Assembly: GCF_039634365.2 (NCBI RefSeq)
Contig: NZ_CP155079.2
Coordinates: forward strand, 1,736,001-1,800,000
Origin: Mucilaginibacter sp. PAMB04168
GTDB taxonomy: Bacteria > Bacteroidota > Bacteroidia > Sphingobacteriales > Sphingobacteriaceae
Length of the DNA: 64,000 nt
Direction: 5' to 3'
The notes under the pieces are model-generated. The model was not told the DNA's origin, searched no databases, and was given only the letters and a program-made list of their open reading frames with translations. Below are positions 1 through 8,462 of this stretch, piece after piece (the first letter of the stretch is position 1; every line of letters begins with the position of its first letter). The position numbers and the translations under genes were made by a program.

Positions 1-477
1 CATATTCGTATCGAAAGCTATGGTACTGTTGACGAGCTAAACGCTTATTTGGGTTTAATTGCCGACCAGGATATTCAACTGCAGGACAAAAAAGTATTAC
101 AGCATATACAAAATAACTTGTTTGTAATAGGTGCATTGCTTGCGGCAGAGCCCGGAAAGTCGAGAATGACCATACCCGATTTAACTGATGGCGATATCGA
201 CCTATTAGAGCACGAAATGGATGCAATAGAAATCCAGTTGCCGGAGTTAAAACATTTTATACTGCCTGGCGGTAGTAATGCCATATCATTTTGCCATGTA
301 GCCAGGTGCGTATGCCGCCGGGCCGAACGTGTAGTGGTGCAATTGGCTACAGAGAGTGTTGTTGATGAAAAAATTGTGATATATTTAAACAGACTGAGCG
401 ATTACCTGTTTATGCTGGCACGTAAAGTAGGGCACGATCAGCAAATACCTGAAAATAAATGGGAACCAGGTGTATAA
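1..477 (+). CDS. Cob(I)alamin adenosyltransferase, PduO type (5' end outside window)
   Basis: ATP:cob(I)alamin adenosyltransferase transfers the adenosyl group of ATP to reduced cobalamin, giving coenzyme B12, in the cytoplasm. The reading frame is open from base 1, so about 158 C-terminal residues are visible of a family usually near 190. Family motifs are plain: ESYGTVDELNAYLG at the left edge, HVARCVCRRAERVVV in the middle and YLNRLSDYLFMLAR near the C-terminus, which form the ATP/cobalamin trimer interface in known PduO enzymes. The N-terminal ATP-binding loop lies outside the window. No cobalamin riboswitch can be judged because the upstream region is missing. Confidence 0.93.
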   Translation, partial: HIRIESYGTVDELNAYLGLIADQDIQLQDKKVLQHIQNNLFVIGALLAAEPGKSRMTIPDLTDGDIDLLEHEMDAIEIQLPELKHFILPGGSNAISFCHVARCVCRRAERVVVQLATESVVDEKIVIYLNRLSDYLFMLARKVGHDQQIPENKWEPGV

Positions 478-495
478 TCGGTGTAGAAAAAATTA

Positions 496-528
496 TTTGA
501 TAAATCATTCAGAAATATTATATTTTTG
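496..528 (+). promoter_or_regulatory. Bacteroidota-type promoter for the DUF2795 gene
   Basis: A TTTG box (496-499), 21 bp spacer and TATTTTTG (521-528) match the Bacteroidota housekeeping consensus TTTG-N19-21-TANNTTTG. The start codon follows about 40 bp downstream. Confidence 0.7.
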
Positions 529-568
529 CGAAAATTGATAAATTAACCCCAACAATAAATTATAACGT

Positions 569-790
569 ATGTACTGGACTCTTGAATTGGCTTCACATCT
601 GGAAGATGCACCATGGCCTGCTACAAAAGATGAACTGATTGATTATGCTATCCGTTCGGGTGCGCCTGTTGAGGTGATTGAAAACCTGCAGGCATTGGAG
701 GATGATGGTGAACCTTATGAAAATATTGAGGAGATTTGGCCTGATTATCCAACTAAAGATGATTTCTTTTTTAACGAAGACGAATATTAA
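569..790 (+). CDS. DUF2795 domain protein
   Basis: Small acidic protein of 73 residues whose sequence (start MYWTLELASHLEDAPWPATK, then a helix with LIDYAIRSGAP and VIENLQALEDD) matches the DUF2795 family that is widespread in Bacteroidota. The first half resembles a small helical fold; the C-terminus is very acidic (DDFFFNEDEY). Its function is unknown; family members are highly conserved, which suggests a core role. A strong promoter lies just upstream and a terminator starts a few bases after the stop, so it is a monocistronic unit. Confidence 0.85.
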   Translation: MYWTLELASHLEDAPWPATKDELIDYAIRSGAPVEVIENLQALEDDGEPYENIEEIWPDYPTKDDFFFNEDEY

Positions 791-794
791 AAAT

Positions 795-818
795 AGCCCG
801 CATAAGCGGGTTTTTTTA
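795..818 (+). terminator. Intrinsic terminator of the DUF2795 gene
   Basis: Stem CCCGC / GCGGG (797-801 with 806-810), loop ATAA, followed by seven T. It starts four bases after the stop codon. Confidence 0.85.
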
Positions 819-894
819 TTTTATAACAACAATTTGGAATGGTTTTGGTTAGGTAAGTAATAAATACATTTATCAAACTAAAACACTTACCCAA

Positions 895-1041
895 ATGAGA
901 GGCTTATTGTACATTATTGCTGTTATCCTTATTATAGGATGGGCATTAGGAGCGTTTGTTTACAATGTTGGAGGCTTAATCCACATTTTAATTGTTATAG
1001 CGATTATTGCTTTAATATTAGGTATAATTCGTAGGGCGTAA
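895..1041 (+). CDS. Lmo0937 family micro-membrane protein, copy 1
   Basis: Short ORF of 48 codons. It starts MRGLLYIIAVILIIGWALGAF, has a Gly/Asn turn (YNVGG) and a second hydrophobic helix ending IRRA, so two transmembrane segments with a basic C-terminus are expected. This matches the Lmo0937 family of roughly 50-residue membrane proteins common in Bacteroidota and Firmicutes, often stress-induced but of unknown function. A second copy follows 15 bp downstream, so the two are probably co-transcribed. Translation was read directly from the bases. Confidence 0.8.
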   Translation: MRGLLYIIAVILIIGWALGAFVYNVGGLIHILIVIAIIALILGIIRRA

Positions 1042-1056
1042 CTAAATATTAAAACT

Positions 1057-1218
1057 ATGAGAGGCTTATTATATTTAGTAGCAGTAATATTAGTCATATT
1101 GTGGGTAGTAGGATTTCTATTCCACGGACTTGGAACTTTCGGTGACGGTAGCATTATTCACGTATTGCTGGTCATTGCAATTATCGCTATTCTGTTAGGA
1201 GTTATCCGCAGGGCATAA
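1057..1218 (+). CDS. Lmo0937 family micro-membrane protein, copy 2
   Basis: ORF of 53 codons with the same N-terminus (MRGLLYLVAVIL) and C-terminus (GVIRRA) as the preceding gene, and a slightly longer central loop (HGLGTFGDGS). Two predicted membrane helices. It is clearly a tandem duplicate of copy 1 that has diverged mainly in the loop between the helices. The pair ends at the terminator at 1243. Role unknown. Confidence 0.8.
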   Translation: MRGLLYLVAVILVILWVVGFLFHGLGTFGDGSIIHVLLVIAIIAILLGVIRRA

Positions 1219-1242
1219 TTGACTATAAAGAATAATTAATTG

Positions 1243-1276
1243 AGCCGCGCGTTGTTAAACGTGCGGCTTTTTGTTT
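1243..1276 (+). terminator. Terminator of the Lmo0937 pair, overlapping the ispD 3' end
   Basis: Nine-pair stem AGCCGCGCG / CGTGCGGCT (1243-1251 with 1260-1268, one G-T pair), loop of 8, T tail on the plus strand. Its loop contains the ispD stop codon (1255-1257), so the convergent genes share this structure. Confidence 0.8.
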
Positions 1277-1974
1277 ATCAGTAATTCGGCTATGGCTATA
1301 TCTTCCGGAAACGTGATCTTAAAATTCTGATAGCTGCCCTCAACAATATGAATTGCATGACCGGCTAATTCAGCTACGCTGGCATCGTCAGTAAAGCTTT
1401 CCTGGTAAGAGCACTCATAAGCACGCTTTAGTAAATCTGCTTTAAAGGTTTGTGGGGTTTGCACCAGGTATATTTCATCGCGCAGCAGGCTTTGTGTATG
1501 GGCTGCCTTTACCTGCCTAACCGAATCACGGCTTTTAACAGCTACCACTACAGCGCCCTGCCGGGCGGCTTGCTGGTACGCCGCCTCAATGGTTTGGGCG
1601 CTTACAAGCGGGCGCACGGCGTCATGCACCGCTACCAACGCATCATCGGGTACTAATTTCAATCCGCTTTTTACCGAATGGAAGCGGGTAGGCCCTCCGC
1701 CCACTAACTGGTGAGTAACGTTAAAACTGTGCTCGGCGCATAACTGCTGCCAGTATTCATGGAAGGCTTCGGGCAAAACCACAATAAGCTTAGGTTGCGA
1801 ATTGCTGTTGTGAAAAGCAAGCAAAGTGTGCATCAAAACAGGCAACCCGTTAAGCAGAAGAAATTGCTTAGGCACCGCCGCCTGCATACGTGTGCCCGAA
1901 CCACCGGCTACAATAATAGCATAGTTAGCCGTGTGAGGTGAGACATGGGATGCGAGATGAACGTCGTATGGCAT
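1255..1974 (-). CDS. ispD: 2-C-methyl-D-erythritol 4-phosphate cytidylyltransferase
   Basis: IspD couples MEP with CTP to give CDP-methylerythritol, the third step of the non-mevalonate isoprenoid pathway. The nucleotide-binding signature AIIVAGGSGTRM (residues 19-30) with PKQF (35-38) holds the CTP-contacting Arg29 and Lys36. HDAVRPL (117-123) and the C-terminal NFKITFPEDIAIAE are also typical. With the start at the ATG at 1974 the protein has 239 residues, the usual size. A longer reading frame begins at 2025, but its first codons lie inside the queA terminator hairpin, so it was rejected. It lies downstream of queA on the same strand, separated by that terminator. Confidence 0.93.
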   Translation of the reverse strand: MPYDVHLASHVSPHTANYAIIVAGGSGTRMQAAVPKQFLLLNGLPVLMHTLLAFHNSNSQPKLIVVLPEAFHEYWQQLCAEHSFNVTHQLVGGGPTRFHSVKSGLKLVPDDALVAVHDAVRPLVSAQTIEAAYQQAARQGAVVVAVKSRDSVRQVKAAHTQSLLRDEIYLVQTPQTFKADLLKRAYECSYQESFTDDASVAELAGHAIHIVEGSYQNFKITFPEDIAIAELLINKKPHV

Positions 1975-2011
1975 AGTTAAAGTTGATGTGAATGCGCCTG
2001 CAATAATGCTA

Positions 2012-2043
2012 ATAAAAAACGCCATTGTAAAAACAATGGCGTT
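2012..2043 (-). terminator. Terminator of queA
   Basis: Eleven-pair perfect stem AACGCCATTGT / ACAATGGCGTT (2019-2029 with 2033-2043) with a T-rich tail when read on the minus strand. It lies about 50 bp after the queA stop. Confidence 0.85.
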
Positions 2044-2094
2044 TTGGATTCATGAGTATTTTGTCAAATATCTCACAACTAATATCAAGTCTGT

Positions 2095-3144
2095 TTAGAT
2101 AATCAGCATGGCGTCGCCGTAGCTATAAAAGCGGTATTTCTCTTTTACAGCAATTTCATAAGCGTTCATTACATGCTCATAACCTCCAAATGCACTTACC
2201 ATCATTAACAGGGTCGACTCGGGAGTGTGGAAGTTAGTAATCATAGAATTAGCAATGCTAAACTCATACGGCGGGAAAATGAACTTGCTGGTCCAGTCAT
2301 TAACAGATTTTAAAGTCTTGTTGGCAGAGACAGCAGATTCGATAGCGCGCATAGACGTCGTTCCTACCGCGCAAACACGTGTTTTACGCTCAATGGCACG
2401 GTTTACAATATCAGCTTGCTTTTGCTCGATGATAATTTGTTCAGAATCCATTTTGTGCTTTGTCAGATCCTCCACCTCAACCGGGCGAAAAGTGCCTAAA
2501 CCAACGTGAAGCGTAACTTCTGCAAATTCAACACCTTTTAATTCCAGGCGCTTCATCAGCTCGCGGCTAAAGTGCAGACCTGCGGTTGGAGCTGCAACAG
2601 CGCCTTCATTTTTAGCAAAAATGGTTTGGTAGCGCTCTTTATCTTCGGCAGTGGCTTTGCGTTTAATGTATTTAGGAAGCGGTGTCTCACCTAAAATTTC
2701 AACGTTACGACGAAACTCTTCATCAGTACCATCAAACAAAAAACGGATAGTGCGGCCACGTGAAGTGGTGTTGTCTACAACCTCGGCAACCAGTAAATCG
2801 TCATCGCCGAAGTACAGTTTGTTGCCTACACGTATTTTACGGGCCGGGTCAACCAGTACATCCCATAAACGCAGTTCTTTATTTAATTCGCGCAGTAAGA
2901 AAACCTCAATGGTAGCACCTGTTTTCTCTTTATTGCCATACATACGGGCCGGGAAAACTTTGGTGTTGTTCAGGATCATTACATCCTTATCATCAAAATA
3001 ATCCAAAACATCCTTAAATATTTTGTGCTCAATTTTGCCAGAATCGCGGTGTAGCACCATCAAACGAGACTCGTCGCGAACATCAGACGGGTTGTGAGCG
3101 ATCAAAGAATCGGGCAGATTGAATTTAAATTGAGATAATTTCAT
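2095..3144 (-). CDS. queA: S-adenosylmethionine:tRNA ribosyltransferase-isomerase
   Basis: QueA moves the ribosyl part of SAM onto 7-aminomethyl-7-deazaguanine in tRNA, giving epoxyqueuosine at the wobble position. The 349-residue length is normal. Family hallmarks are [14 protein letters not shown] (about 57-70), [10 protein letters not shown] (about 154-163) and [10 protein letters not shown] (185-194). The start at 3144 gives the standard N-terminus [25 protein letters not shown] element lies about 28 bp upstream. It is transcribed divergently from the glycosyltransferase gene. Confidence 0.96.
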   Translation of the reverse strand: MKLSQFKFNLPDSLIAHNPSDVRDESRLMVLHRDSGKIEHKIFKDVLDYFDDKDVMILNNTKVFPARMYGNKEKTGATIEVFLLRELNKELRLWDVLVDPARKIRVGNKLYFGDDDLLVAEVVDNTTSRGRTIRFLFDGTDEEFRRNVEILGETPLPKYIKRKATAEDKERYQTIFAKNEGAVAAPTAGLHFSRELMKRLELKGVEFAEVTLHVGLGTFRPVEVEDLTKHKMDSEQIIIEQKQADIVNRAIERKTRVCAVGTTSMRAIESAVSANKTLKSVNDWTSKFIFPPYEFSIANSMITNFHTPESTLLMMVSAFGGYEHVMNAYEIAVKEKYRFYSYGDAMLII

Positions 3145-3171
3145 ATCTTTTTATGAATATTTTTTAGGGCG

Positions 3172-3179
3172 CAAATGTA
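3172..3179 (-). promoter_or_regulatory. -7 promoter element of queA
   Basis: Exact TACATTTG on the minus strand. A GTTTA-like -33 sequence lies about 20 bp further upstream but is a poor match. Confidence 0.5.
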
Positions 3180-3276
3180 CGCATAAATTTTCGTATATAT
3201 AAACGCTTGTTAATCAGTTTTGTGTCATGGCCGGGCAAACAAAAACCCGCTATAAGTTTTTATGTACTGCCGGCTT

Positions 3277-4401
3277 ATGAATAATTGGTTAAATTGTAAA
3301 AAGATACTTTGTATACGCCCCGACAATATGGGCGATTTGCTCATGACAACGCCCGCCTTGCGGGCGCTCAAGCAAACCTTTAACGCCCAAATAACTGTTC
3401 TTACCTCCAGTATGGCAGCAGGCATAGCCAGTATGATACCCGAAATAGATGAGGTAATTACTTTTGATGTGCCGTGGGTAAAAACCAGTATGGCGTCAGG
3501 CCAGGAGGCGGTAACAGCGGTAGTAAACCAGCTTAAACAACAACAGTTTGATGCGGCAGTCACTTTTACGGTGTATAGCCAAAACCCTTTACCTACCGTA
3601 ATGCTGGCTTACTTGGCCGGTATACCTTTACGTTTGGCTTACTGCCGCGAAAACCCATACCAGCTTTTAACTAATTGGGTGCCCGACAAGGAACCATACG
3701 ACATTATACGTCACCAGGTGAGGCGGGATCTGGATCTGGTAGCTTCTGTTGGTGCCTTTACAGAAGACGAGAGGTTGAGTTTACAGTTGCCCGACTTATG
3801 GCCGCAGGTGGCACAAAAGTTACAGCAACAGGGTGTGGATATACAAAAGCCCTGGCTGGTTATGCACCCAGGAGTAAGTGAACCTAAACGTGAGTATCCA
3901 CAAGAGCGTTGGGCTGAAGCTGCTCAAAAAGCGGTTAACGAACTGGGTTACCAGGTATTGTTTACCGGCTCAGGGAGCGAACATGCTATGGCCGCGTCCA
4001 TTCAAGGCTTGGCAGGGGTGGGTACCTTTAACGTGGCCGGTCAATTCAAGCTGAGCGAATTTGCAACTTTGATTGCACAGGCCCCCGTTGTAGTATCGGT
4101 AAATACGGGCACGGTACATATTGCTGCTGCAACCAATACGCCCACAGTGGTATTATACGCCTTAACTAATCCGCAGCATACACCCTGGATGGTGCCAAGC
4201 CAGGTATTAAGCTATTTGGTACCGCCACAGGCTCAAAGCAAGAATGAGGTGATTATGCACGTAAGCCGCTACCTTAATAATACAATAACAGAAATGCCAT
4301 GTGCTGATGACATTATTGCGGCTGTAAACGCACTTACACGTCAGCATGCTGCAGAGCTGCCTGTAATCAATTTAACAGGTATTAAACACTTTGGTGTTTG
4401 A
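3277..4401 (+). CDS. Glycosyltransferase family 9 (heptosyltransferase-like)
   Basis: Members of GT9 add heptose or other sugars to the lipopolysaccharide core at the inner face of the inner membrane. The N-terminal acceptor domain begins with IRPDNMGDLLMTTPALRAL (13-31), the classic R-x4-GD-x4-TP signature. The C-terminal nucleotide-sugar domain has HPGVSEPKREYP and FTGSGSEH. The sugar-nucleotide motif, usually D-[ST]-G-x-x-H, reads NTGTVH with Asn276 in place of Asp, an oddity. The upstream ATG at 3262 is in frame, but the one at 3277 leaves the shorter, usual N-terminus (374 residues). It stands alone, not in an LPS cluster. Confidence 0.85.
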   Translation: MNNWLNCKKILCIRPDNMGDLLMTTPALRALKQTFNAQITVLTSSMAAGIASMIPEIDEVITFDVPWVKTSMASGQEAVTAVVNQLKQQQFDAAVTFTVYSQNPLPTVMLAYLAGIPLRLAYCRENPYQLLTNWVPDKEPYDIIRHQVRRDLDLVASVGAFTEDERLSLQLPDLWPQVAQKLQQQGVDIQKPWLVMHPGVSEPKREYPQERWAEAAQKAVNELGYQVLFTGSGSEHAMAASIQGLAGVGTFNVAGQFKLSEFATLIAQAPVVVSVNTGTVHIAAATNTPTVVLYALTNPQHTPWMVPSQVLSYLVPPQAQSKNEVIMHVSRYLNNTITEMPCADDIIAAVNALTRQHAAELPVINLTGIKHFGV

Positions 4402-4438
4402 GTTGTAGTGGAGGTATTCTAGCCCCTCCGGTTTTATT

Positions 4439-5680
4439 ATGGATCAGTACATCATTATTATAAGTGTAATTGGTATTGCTGCATTAGGCATGGCATGGAT
4501 GCCGGCTATAAGTAAGCGAACCGGTATTTCATACGCCATTATTTATATGCTGGCTGGTGTGCTTATTTATTTAGTATTTCCACATCTACTTCCTAACGCC
4601 GATCCGCGTAAACATCAAACTTATACCTCACACTTAACTGAGCTGGTGGTTATTATTTCGTTGATGGGTACAGGTATTAAAATAGACCGGTCCTTTGCCT
4701 ATAAAACCTGGAAAACGCCTATTCGTTTGGTTACGTGGGGTATGCTGGGTTGCATTGGCATAGCCGCATTACTGGGCTATGGTTTCTTCGGGATGGATGT
4801 AGCATCGGCGCTGTTACTGGGTGCTGCCCTGGCGCCTACCGATCCGGTATTAGCCTCAGATGTACAGGTTGGGCCGCCTAACGAAAAATTGCGATTTGAG
4901 ACCAAGTTTGCCTTAACTGCCGAGGCCGGTATGAATGATGCGTTTGCGTTTCCGTTTGTAATGCTGGCTATCACTATGTCGCAAATGGCTAATAAAGGGC
5001 AGGGCAGTATTTGGGAATGGGCCGGGTATGCCCTGATTCTTAAAGTTGTTATCGGGTTAGTTATTGGCGTAATAATAGGACGGTTATTGGGATACCTAAT
5101 TTTTAGCGTAGGCGACCGTTTGGAAGTTTTGGAAACGCGCGATGGCTTTGTTGCCCTATCGCTAACACTGATGGTTTACGGCATAACAGAACTAGCGCAT
5201 GGGTATGGCTTTATGGCTGTTTTTGTGGCCGGACTAAGTTTACGCCATTATGAAAGAGGCCATAAATTGCATACTAAGTTGCACGACTTTACCGATCAGA
5301 CAGAGCGCATTATGGTGGCCATTGTGCTTATCCTTTTTGGTGGAAGTCTGACCACTGGTATACTCAACAATTTAACCTGGCCAATGGTCACTTTTTCCAT
5401 TCTGTTTTTATTCATTGTAAGGCCACTAACTTCTTATTTGAGTTTGTTCGGTATACAGCTCCATTCCAGAGAAAAATGGGTAATCAGCTTTTTTGGTATC
5501 AGGGGTATGGGTTCTATCTATTATCTGAGCTATGCTTTTAAAGAAGCACATTTTCCTTATGCCGAGCAAATATGGACTGTAGTAACTTTCACTATATTAC
5601 TATCTATATTTGTGCATGGCTTAACAGCTACCACCGTAATGAAGCGCATGGAGGCCCGCTTTGCTAATGAAATTGGATAA
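4439..5680 (+). CDS. CPA1-type Na+(K+)/H+ antiporter
   Basis: Integral membrane protein of 413 residues with about 12 hydrophobic segments, expected to exchange Na+ or K+ for protons across the inner membrane. The discontinuous-helix motif reads APTDPVLASD (about residues 131-140), the NhaP/NHE signature that holds the transport Asp, followed by AEAGMNDAFAFPF, equivalent to the END motif of the ion site. There is no C-terminal TrkA or cyclic-nucleotide domain, so it is a minimal transporter. The gene follows the GT9 gene by 37 bp and may share its transcript. Substrate ion cannot be read from sequence. Confidence 0.88.
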   Translation: MDQYIIIISVIGIAALGMAWMPAISKRTGISYAIIYMLAGVLIYLVFPHLLPNADPRKHQTYTSHLTELVVIISLMGTGIKIDRSFAYKTWKTPIRLVTWGMLGCIGIAALLGYGFFGMDVASALLLGAALAPTDPVLASDVQVGPPNEKLRFETKFALTAEAGMNDAFAFPFVMLAITMSQMANKGQGSIWEWAGYALILKVVIGLVIGVIIGRLLGYLIFSVGDRLEVLETRDGFVALSLTLMVYGITELAHGYGFMAVFVAGLSLRHYERGHKLHTKLHDFTDQTERIMVAIVLILFGGSLTTGILNNLTWPMVTFSILFLFIVRPLTSYLSLFGIQLHSREKWVISFFGIRGMGSIYYLSYAFKEAHFPYAEQIWTVVTFTILLSIFVHGLTATTVMKRMEARFANEIG

Positions 5681-5705
5681 CTGACCGTTAATGGGTGTAA
5701 GTGTT

Positions 5706-5738
5706 TGTTCCCGAACATTCACTGTACGAAAGTGAACA
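5706..5738. promoter_or_regulatory. Inverted-repeat cluster, candidate activator site of the permease at 5831
   Basis: TGTTC-CC-GAACA (5706-5717) is followed at once by TTCACT / AGTGAA (5718-5723 with 5731-5736). Inside lies CTGTACGAAAGTGAACA (5722-5738), which shares 7+4 bases with the palindrome at 14947-14976 upstream of a paralogous permease. Position is about 80-110 bp before the inferred transcription start, where enhancer-binding proteins act. Confidence 0.45.
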
Positions 5739-5791
5739 ATTTTGATCTTGCTCTGTCAGTTATTTTATTGGTAATAAGTTCGTTATTTAAG

Positions 5792-5807
5792 TGGCATGCG
5801 GTTTTCA
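5792..5807 (+). promoter_or_regulatory. Sigma-54-like -24/-12 element
   Basis: TGGCATG-N4-TTTCA against the consensus TGGCACG-N4-TTGCA: two mismatches, one in each half. The GG-N10 spacing is correct. The start codon lies 24 bp after its end. Confidence 0.4.
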
Positions 5808-5830
5808 CTAGTCATAAAAAGTATTGAAGC

Positions 5831-8203
5831 ATGCTTAAGAACTACTTTAAAATTGCCTGGCGAAACCTGTACCGTAACAAAGCTTTTTCGGCCATTAACA
5901 TAGCTGGTTTAGCGGTGGGTATGGCAGGCACTATCTTGATATATACCTGGATACAACACCAGTTGAGCTATGATCAGTTTCATGCCAATAAAGGTACCTT
6001 ATATAAACTTTGGCTTCGCTCGGCCGATACTACGGGCCAGATTTATTGTTCTGATATTACGTCGGGCCCTGTAGGGGCTGCCCTAAAGCAGGAGTTTCCG
6101 GAGGTGCAGGATGTGTCTCGTATATATTGGCCAATCGACAGGTTGTTTTCTTACCGCGATAAAATTATTAAAGCCGAAGGTCGCGATGTGGATAAACCAT
6201 TCTTAACCATGTTCAGTTTTCCGCTTATTGAGGGCGATCCTAAACATGCGCTGGATGAAGTGAATAGCGTAGTAATTACCGAAAGCCTGGCCCGCAAGCT
6301 CTTTGACAATGAGAGCCCAATGTACAAGGTAATTAACATAGATAAAAAGCAAACCTGCCAAATTACCGGCGTAATGAAGGATTTGCCTTATAATACAGAG
6401 TTCAAGTTTGATTATCTGGTATCACTGACTGCAAATGAAAACTTTTATTCGGCCGGTAATAACTGGAACAACAATACCTATCAAACCTTTGTACAGCTCA
6501 AGCCAGGTGTTGATGTAAAGCGATTGGGCCAAAAGATAGCAGATATCAATGAACGTCACACAGATGCTGTTAAGGCACAGTTGTTTCTGCATCCCATAAC
6601 CCAATGGCACTTGTACTCTAATTTTGAAAACGGCAAGGCAACCGGCGGATTGATTGATGTGGTTCGTTTGGTTGCCTTAATAGGCGGCTTGATACTGTTA
6701 GTGGCCTGTATCAATTTTATGAACCTAAGTACCGCCCGCAGTGAGAAACGTGCCAAAGAGGTAGGTGTACGCAAAGTGATGGGCGCCCAAAAAATGAGTC
6801 TTGTTGCTCAATTTTTGAGCGAATCTATCTTAATAGCGATTGTTGCAGGTATGTTAGCGCTTATACTGGTTGCGCTGTGCCTGCCTGCCTTTAACCGCTT
6901 TACTCAGGAAAACCTTACAGTTAATTACTCAAGTCCGGTTTTTATAGTTGGTATGCTGGGGTTTATTGTGCTAACCGGTGCTTTGGCTGGCAGTTACCCT
7001 GCTTTCTTTTTATCAGCATTTAAGCCGGTAAAGGTTTTAAAAGGTAAGTTTCGGGAAGGGCACCATTGGTTTACACCGCGCAAGGTGCTGGTAGTAGTGC
7101 AGTTCACAGTAGCTATTGTAATGGTGGTATCAACTCTGGTTGTTTACCGGCAAATACAATTTGCGCAGCAGCGCGATAGCGGCTATGTTAAGAATAACCT
7201 GATCGACATTGGCATTGAAGGCGATATGCGTAAAAACTATGACCTCATTAAACACGATCTGATCCAATCAGGTGCGGCTACCGGTGTATCTCAAAACAGT
7301 TTTTCGGTCACACAGCCAGCAAGCACGTCAAACTCTTACCGTTGGACCGGTGAAAATGCCGAACAACCCGATATAGAGTTTACCCGCTTCAATACCACCG
7401 GCGATTTCATTAGCACCTTGGGCATAAAACTGGTACAAGGTCGTGACATTGACCTGGCTATGCATCCTTCGGATACAGCAGCGGTGCTGCTTAACGAAAC
7501 TGCCGTAAAACAAATGCAGCTTAAAAATCCTTTAGGCCATACCATTTACTTTAGCCGGATGGGAGATAAGCCCATAACTGTGGTGGGAGTTTTTAAAGAT
7601 TTTATAATTGGTTCGCCCTACAGCCCCGTTAGCCCTATGATTGTACATGGCTTGCGCAATTGGAATTACAATATGGTGGTACGCTTAAATGCGCATAACA
7701 GCACCGCTAAAAATTTGCAACTGGCAGGCGATGTTTTTAAAAAGTACAATCCTTCTTACCCATTTGAATACAAATTTGTAGACCAACGCTATGCCGAAAA
7801 GTTTGCCAACGAAGTAAAAACCGGTACACTGGCTGCTCTATTTGCAGGCTTAACCATTTTTATATCATGCCTTGGGCTGTTTGGCCTGGCTGCCTACATG
7901 GCCGAGAACCGTTCAAAGGAAATTGGCATACGCCGCGTGCTGGGTGCCAGTGTAAGCAGTGTAATACAATTACTTACCGCAGAATTTGTAGTGCTGGTGG
8001 TAATAGCACTGGCTATTGCCACACCCATAGGCTGGTGGGTAATGCATAACTGGTTACAAAACTACACTTACCACGTTACTGTGGGCTGGTTTACTTTTGC
8101 CATGGCTGGTGTTACTGCCATACTACTGGCTGTTGGTACGGTAAGCATGCAGGCGGTTAGGGCAGCTAACGCCAACCCCGTAGATAGTATGAGAGCTGAA
8201 TAA
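5831..8203 (+). CDS. ABC transporter permease, FtsX/MacB-like (paralogue 1)
   Basis: Inner-membrane protein of 790 residues with the double MacB layout common in Bacteroidota. The first membrane helix is near residues 20-42 (after WRNLYRNKAFSAINIAG), then a periplasmic MacB_PCD domain to about 280, three helices to about 410 with ARSEKRAKEVGVRKVMGA between the first two, a second half starting with VLVVVQFTVAIVMVVS, another periplasmic domain, and three C-terminal helices containing ENRSKEIGIRRVLGAS. The repeated EIG(V)RKVxGA coupling-helix motif appears in both halves. Such permeases couple cytosolic ATP hydrolysis to periplasmic movement, exporting or extracting peptides, lipids or drugs. 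No ATPase gene is adjacent. Paralogous to the permeases at 9861 and 12389. Confidence 0.9.
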   Translation: MLKNYFKIAWRNLYRNKAFSAINIAGLAVGMAGTILIYTWIQHQLSYDQFHANKGTLYKLWLRSADTTGQIYCSDITSGPVGAALKQEFPEVQDVSRIYWPIDRLFSYRDKIIKAEGRDVDKPFLTMFSFPLIEGDPKHALDEVNSVVITESLARKLFDNESPMYKVINIDKKQTCQITGVMKDLPYNTEFKFDYLVSLTANENFYSAGNNWNNNTYQTFVQLKPGVDVKRLGQKIADINERHTDAVKAQLFLHPITQWHLYSNFENGKATGGLIDVVRLVALIGGLILLVACINFMNLSTARSEKRAKEVGVRKVMGAQKMSLVAQFLSESILIAIVAGMLALILVALCLPAFNRFTQENLTVNYSSPVFIVGMLGFIVLTGALAGSYPAFFLSAFKPVKVLKGKFREGHHWFTPRKVLVVVQFTVAIVMVVSTLVVYRQIQFAQQRDSGYVKNNLIDIGIEGDMRKNYDLIKHDLIQSGAATGVSQNSFSVTQPASTSNSYRWTGENAEQPDIEFTRFNTTGDFISTLGIKLVQGRDIDLAMHPSDTAAVLLNETAVKQMQLKNPLGHTIYFSRMGDKPITVVGVFKDFIIGSPYSPVSPMIVHGLRNWNYNMVVRLNAHNSTAKNLQLAGDVFKKYNPSYPFEYKFVDQRYAEKFANEVKTGTLAALFAGLTIFISCLGLFGLAAYMAENRSKEIGIRRVLGASVSSVIQLLTAEFVVLVVIALAIATPIGWWVMHNWLQNYTYHVTVGWFTFAMAGVTAILLAVGTVSMQAVRAANANPVDSMRAE

Positions 8204-8462
8204 AGCTACCTGATTATTGAGAGCAGCTTGTTGTGATAATACAGTATCAAAAAAAGAGACCGGACATAAACGTCCGGTCCCTAATCTAATTTACTTATGA
8301 AAACAACAACTCCAAGAAGCCATTTTCATCCCTAATATATTCTTAAAAGTTGTTATAACCAAATTATTTCGCTCTTGTTAATGTAGGAGTATTTAAGATT
8401 TAACGCTTTTAATACCTTGTTATAGGCGATTTACCTATAATTGCAAACTCAAAAATGATACT
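8204..8462. other. Intergenic region with hairpin and mini-ORF
   Basis: A perfect 8-bp stem GACCGGAC / GTCCGGTC (8258-8265 with 8272-8279) is preceded by seven A and not followed by T, so a T tail exists only on the minus strand, where no gene is ending. Downstream, ATG at 8297 opens a 12-codon ORF (MKTTTPRSHFHP) stopping at 8335. TATAATTG at 8436-8443 is a one-mismatch -7 element for the HAD gene. Whether the hairpin and mini-ORF form a small RNA or leader is unknown. Confidence 0.4.

Noticed and set aside
1975..2025. Extension of ispD by 17 residues to the ATG at 2025
   Set aside because: These codons lie inside the queA terminator stem and the added residues are not part of the IspD fold.
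5831..8203. Complete MacAB-TolC drug export system
   Set aside because: No ATPase domain (Walker A) occurs in the permeases or nearby; the TolC at 18733 belongs to the RND operon.
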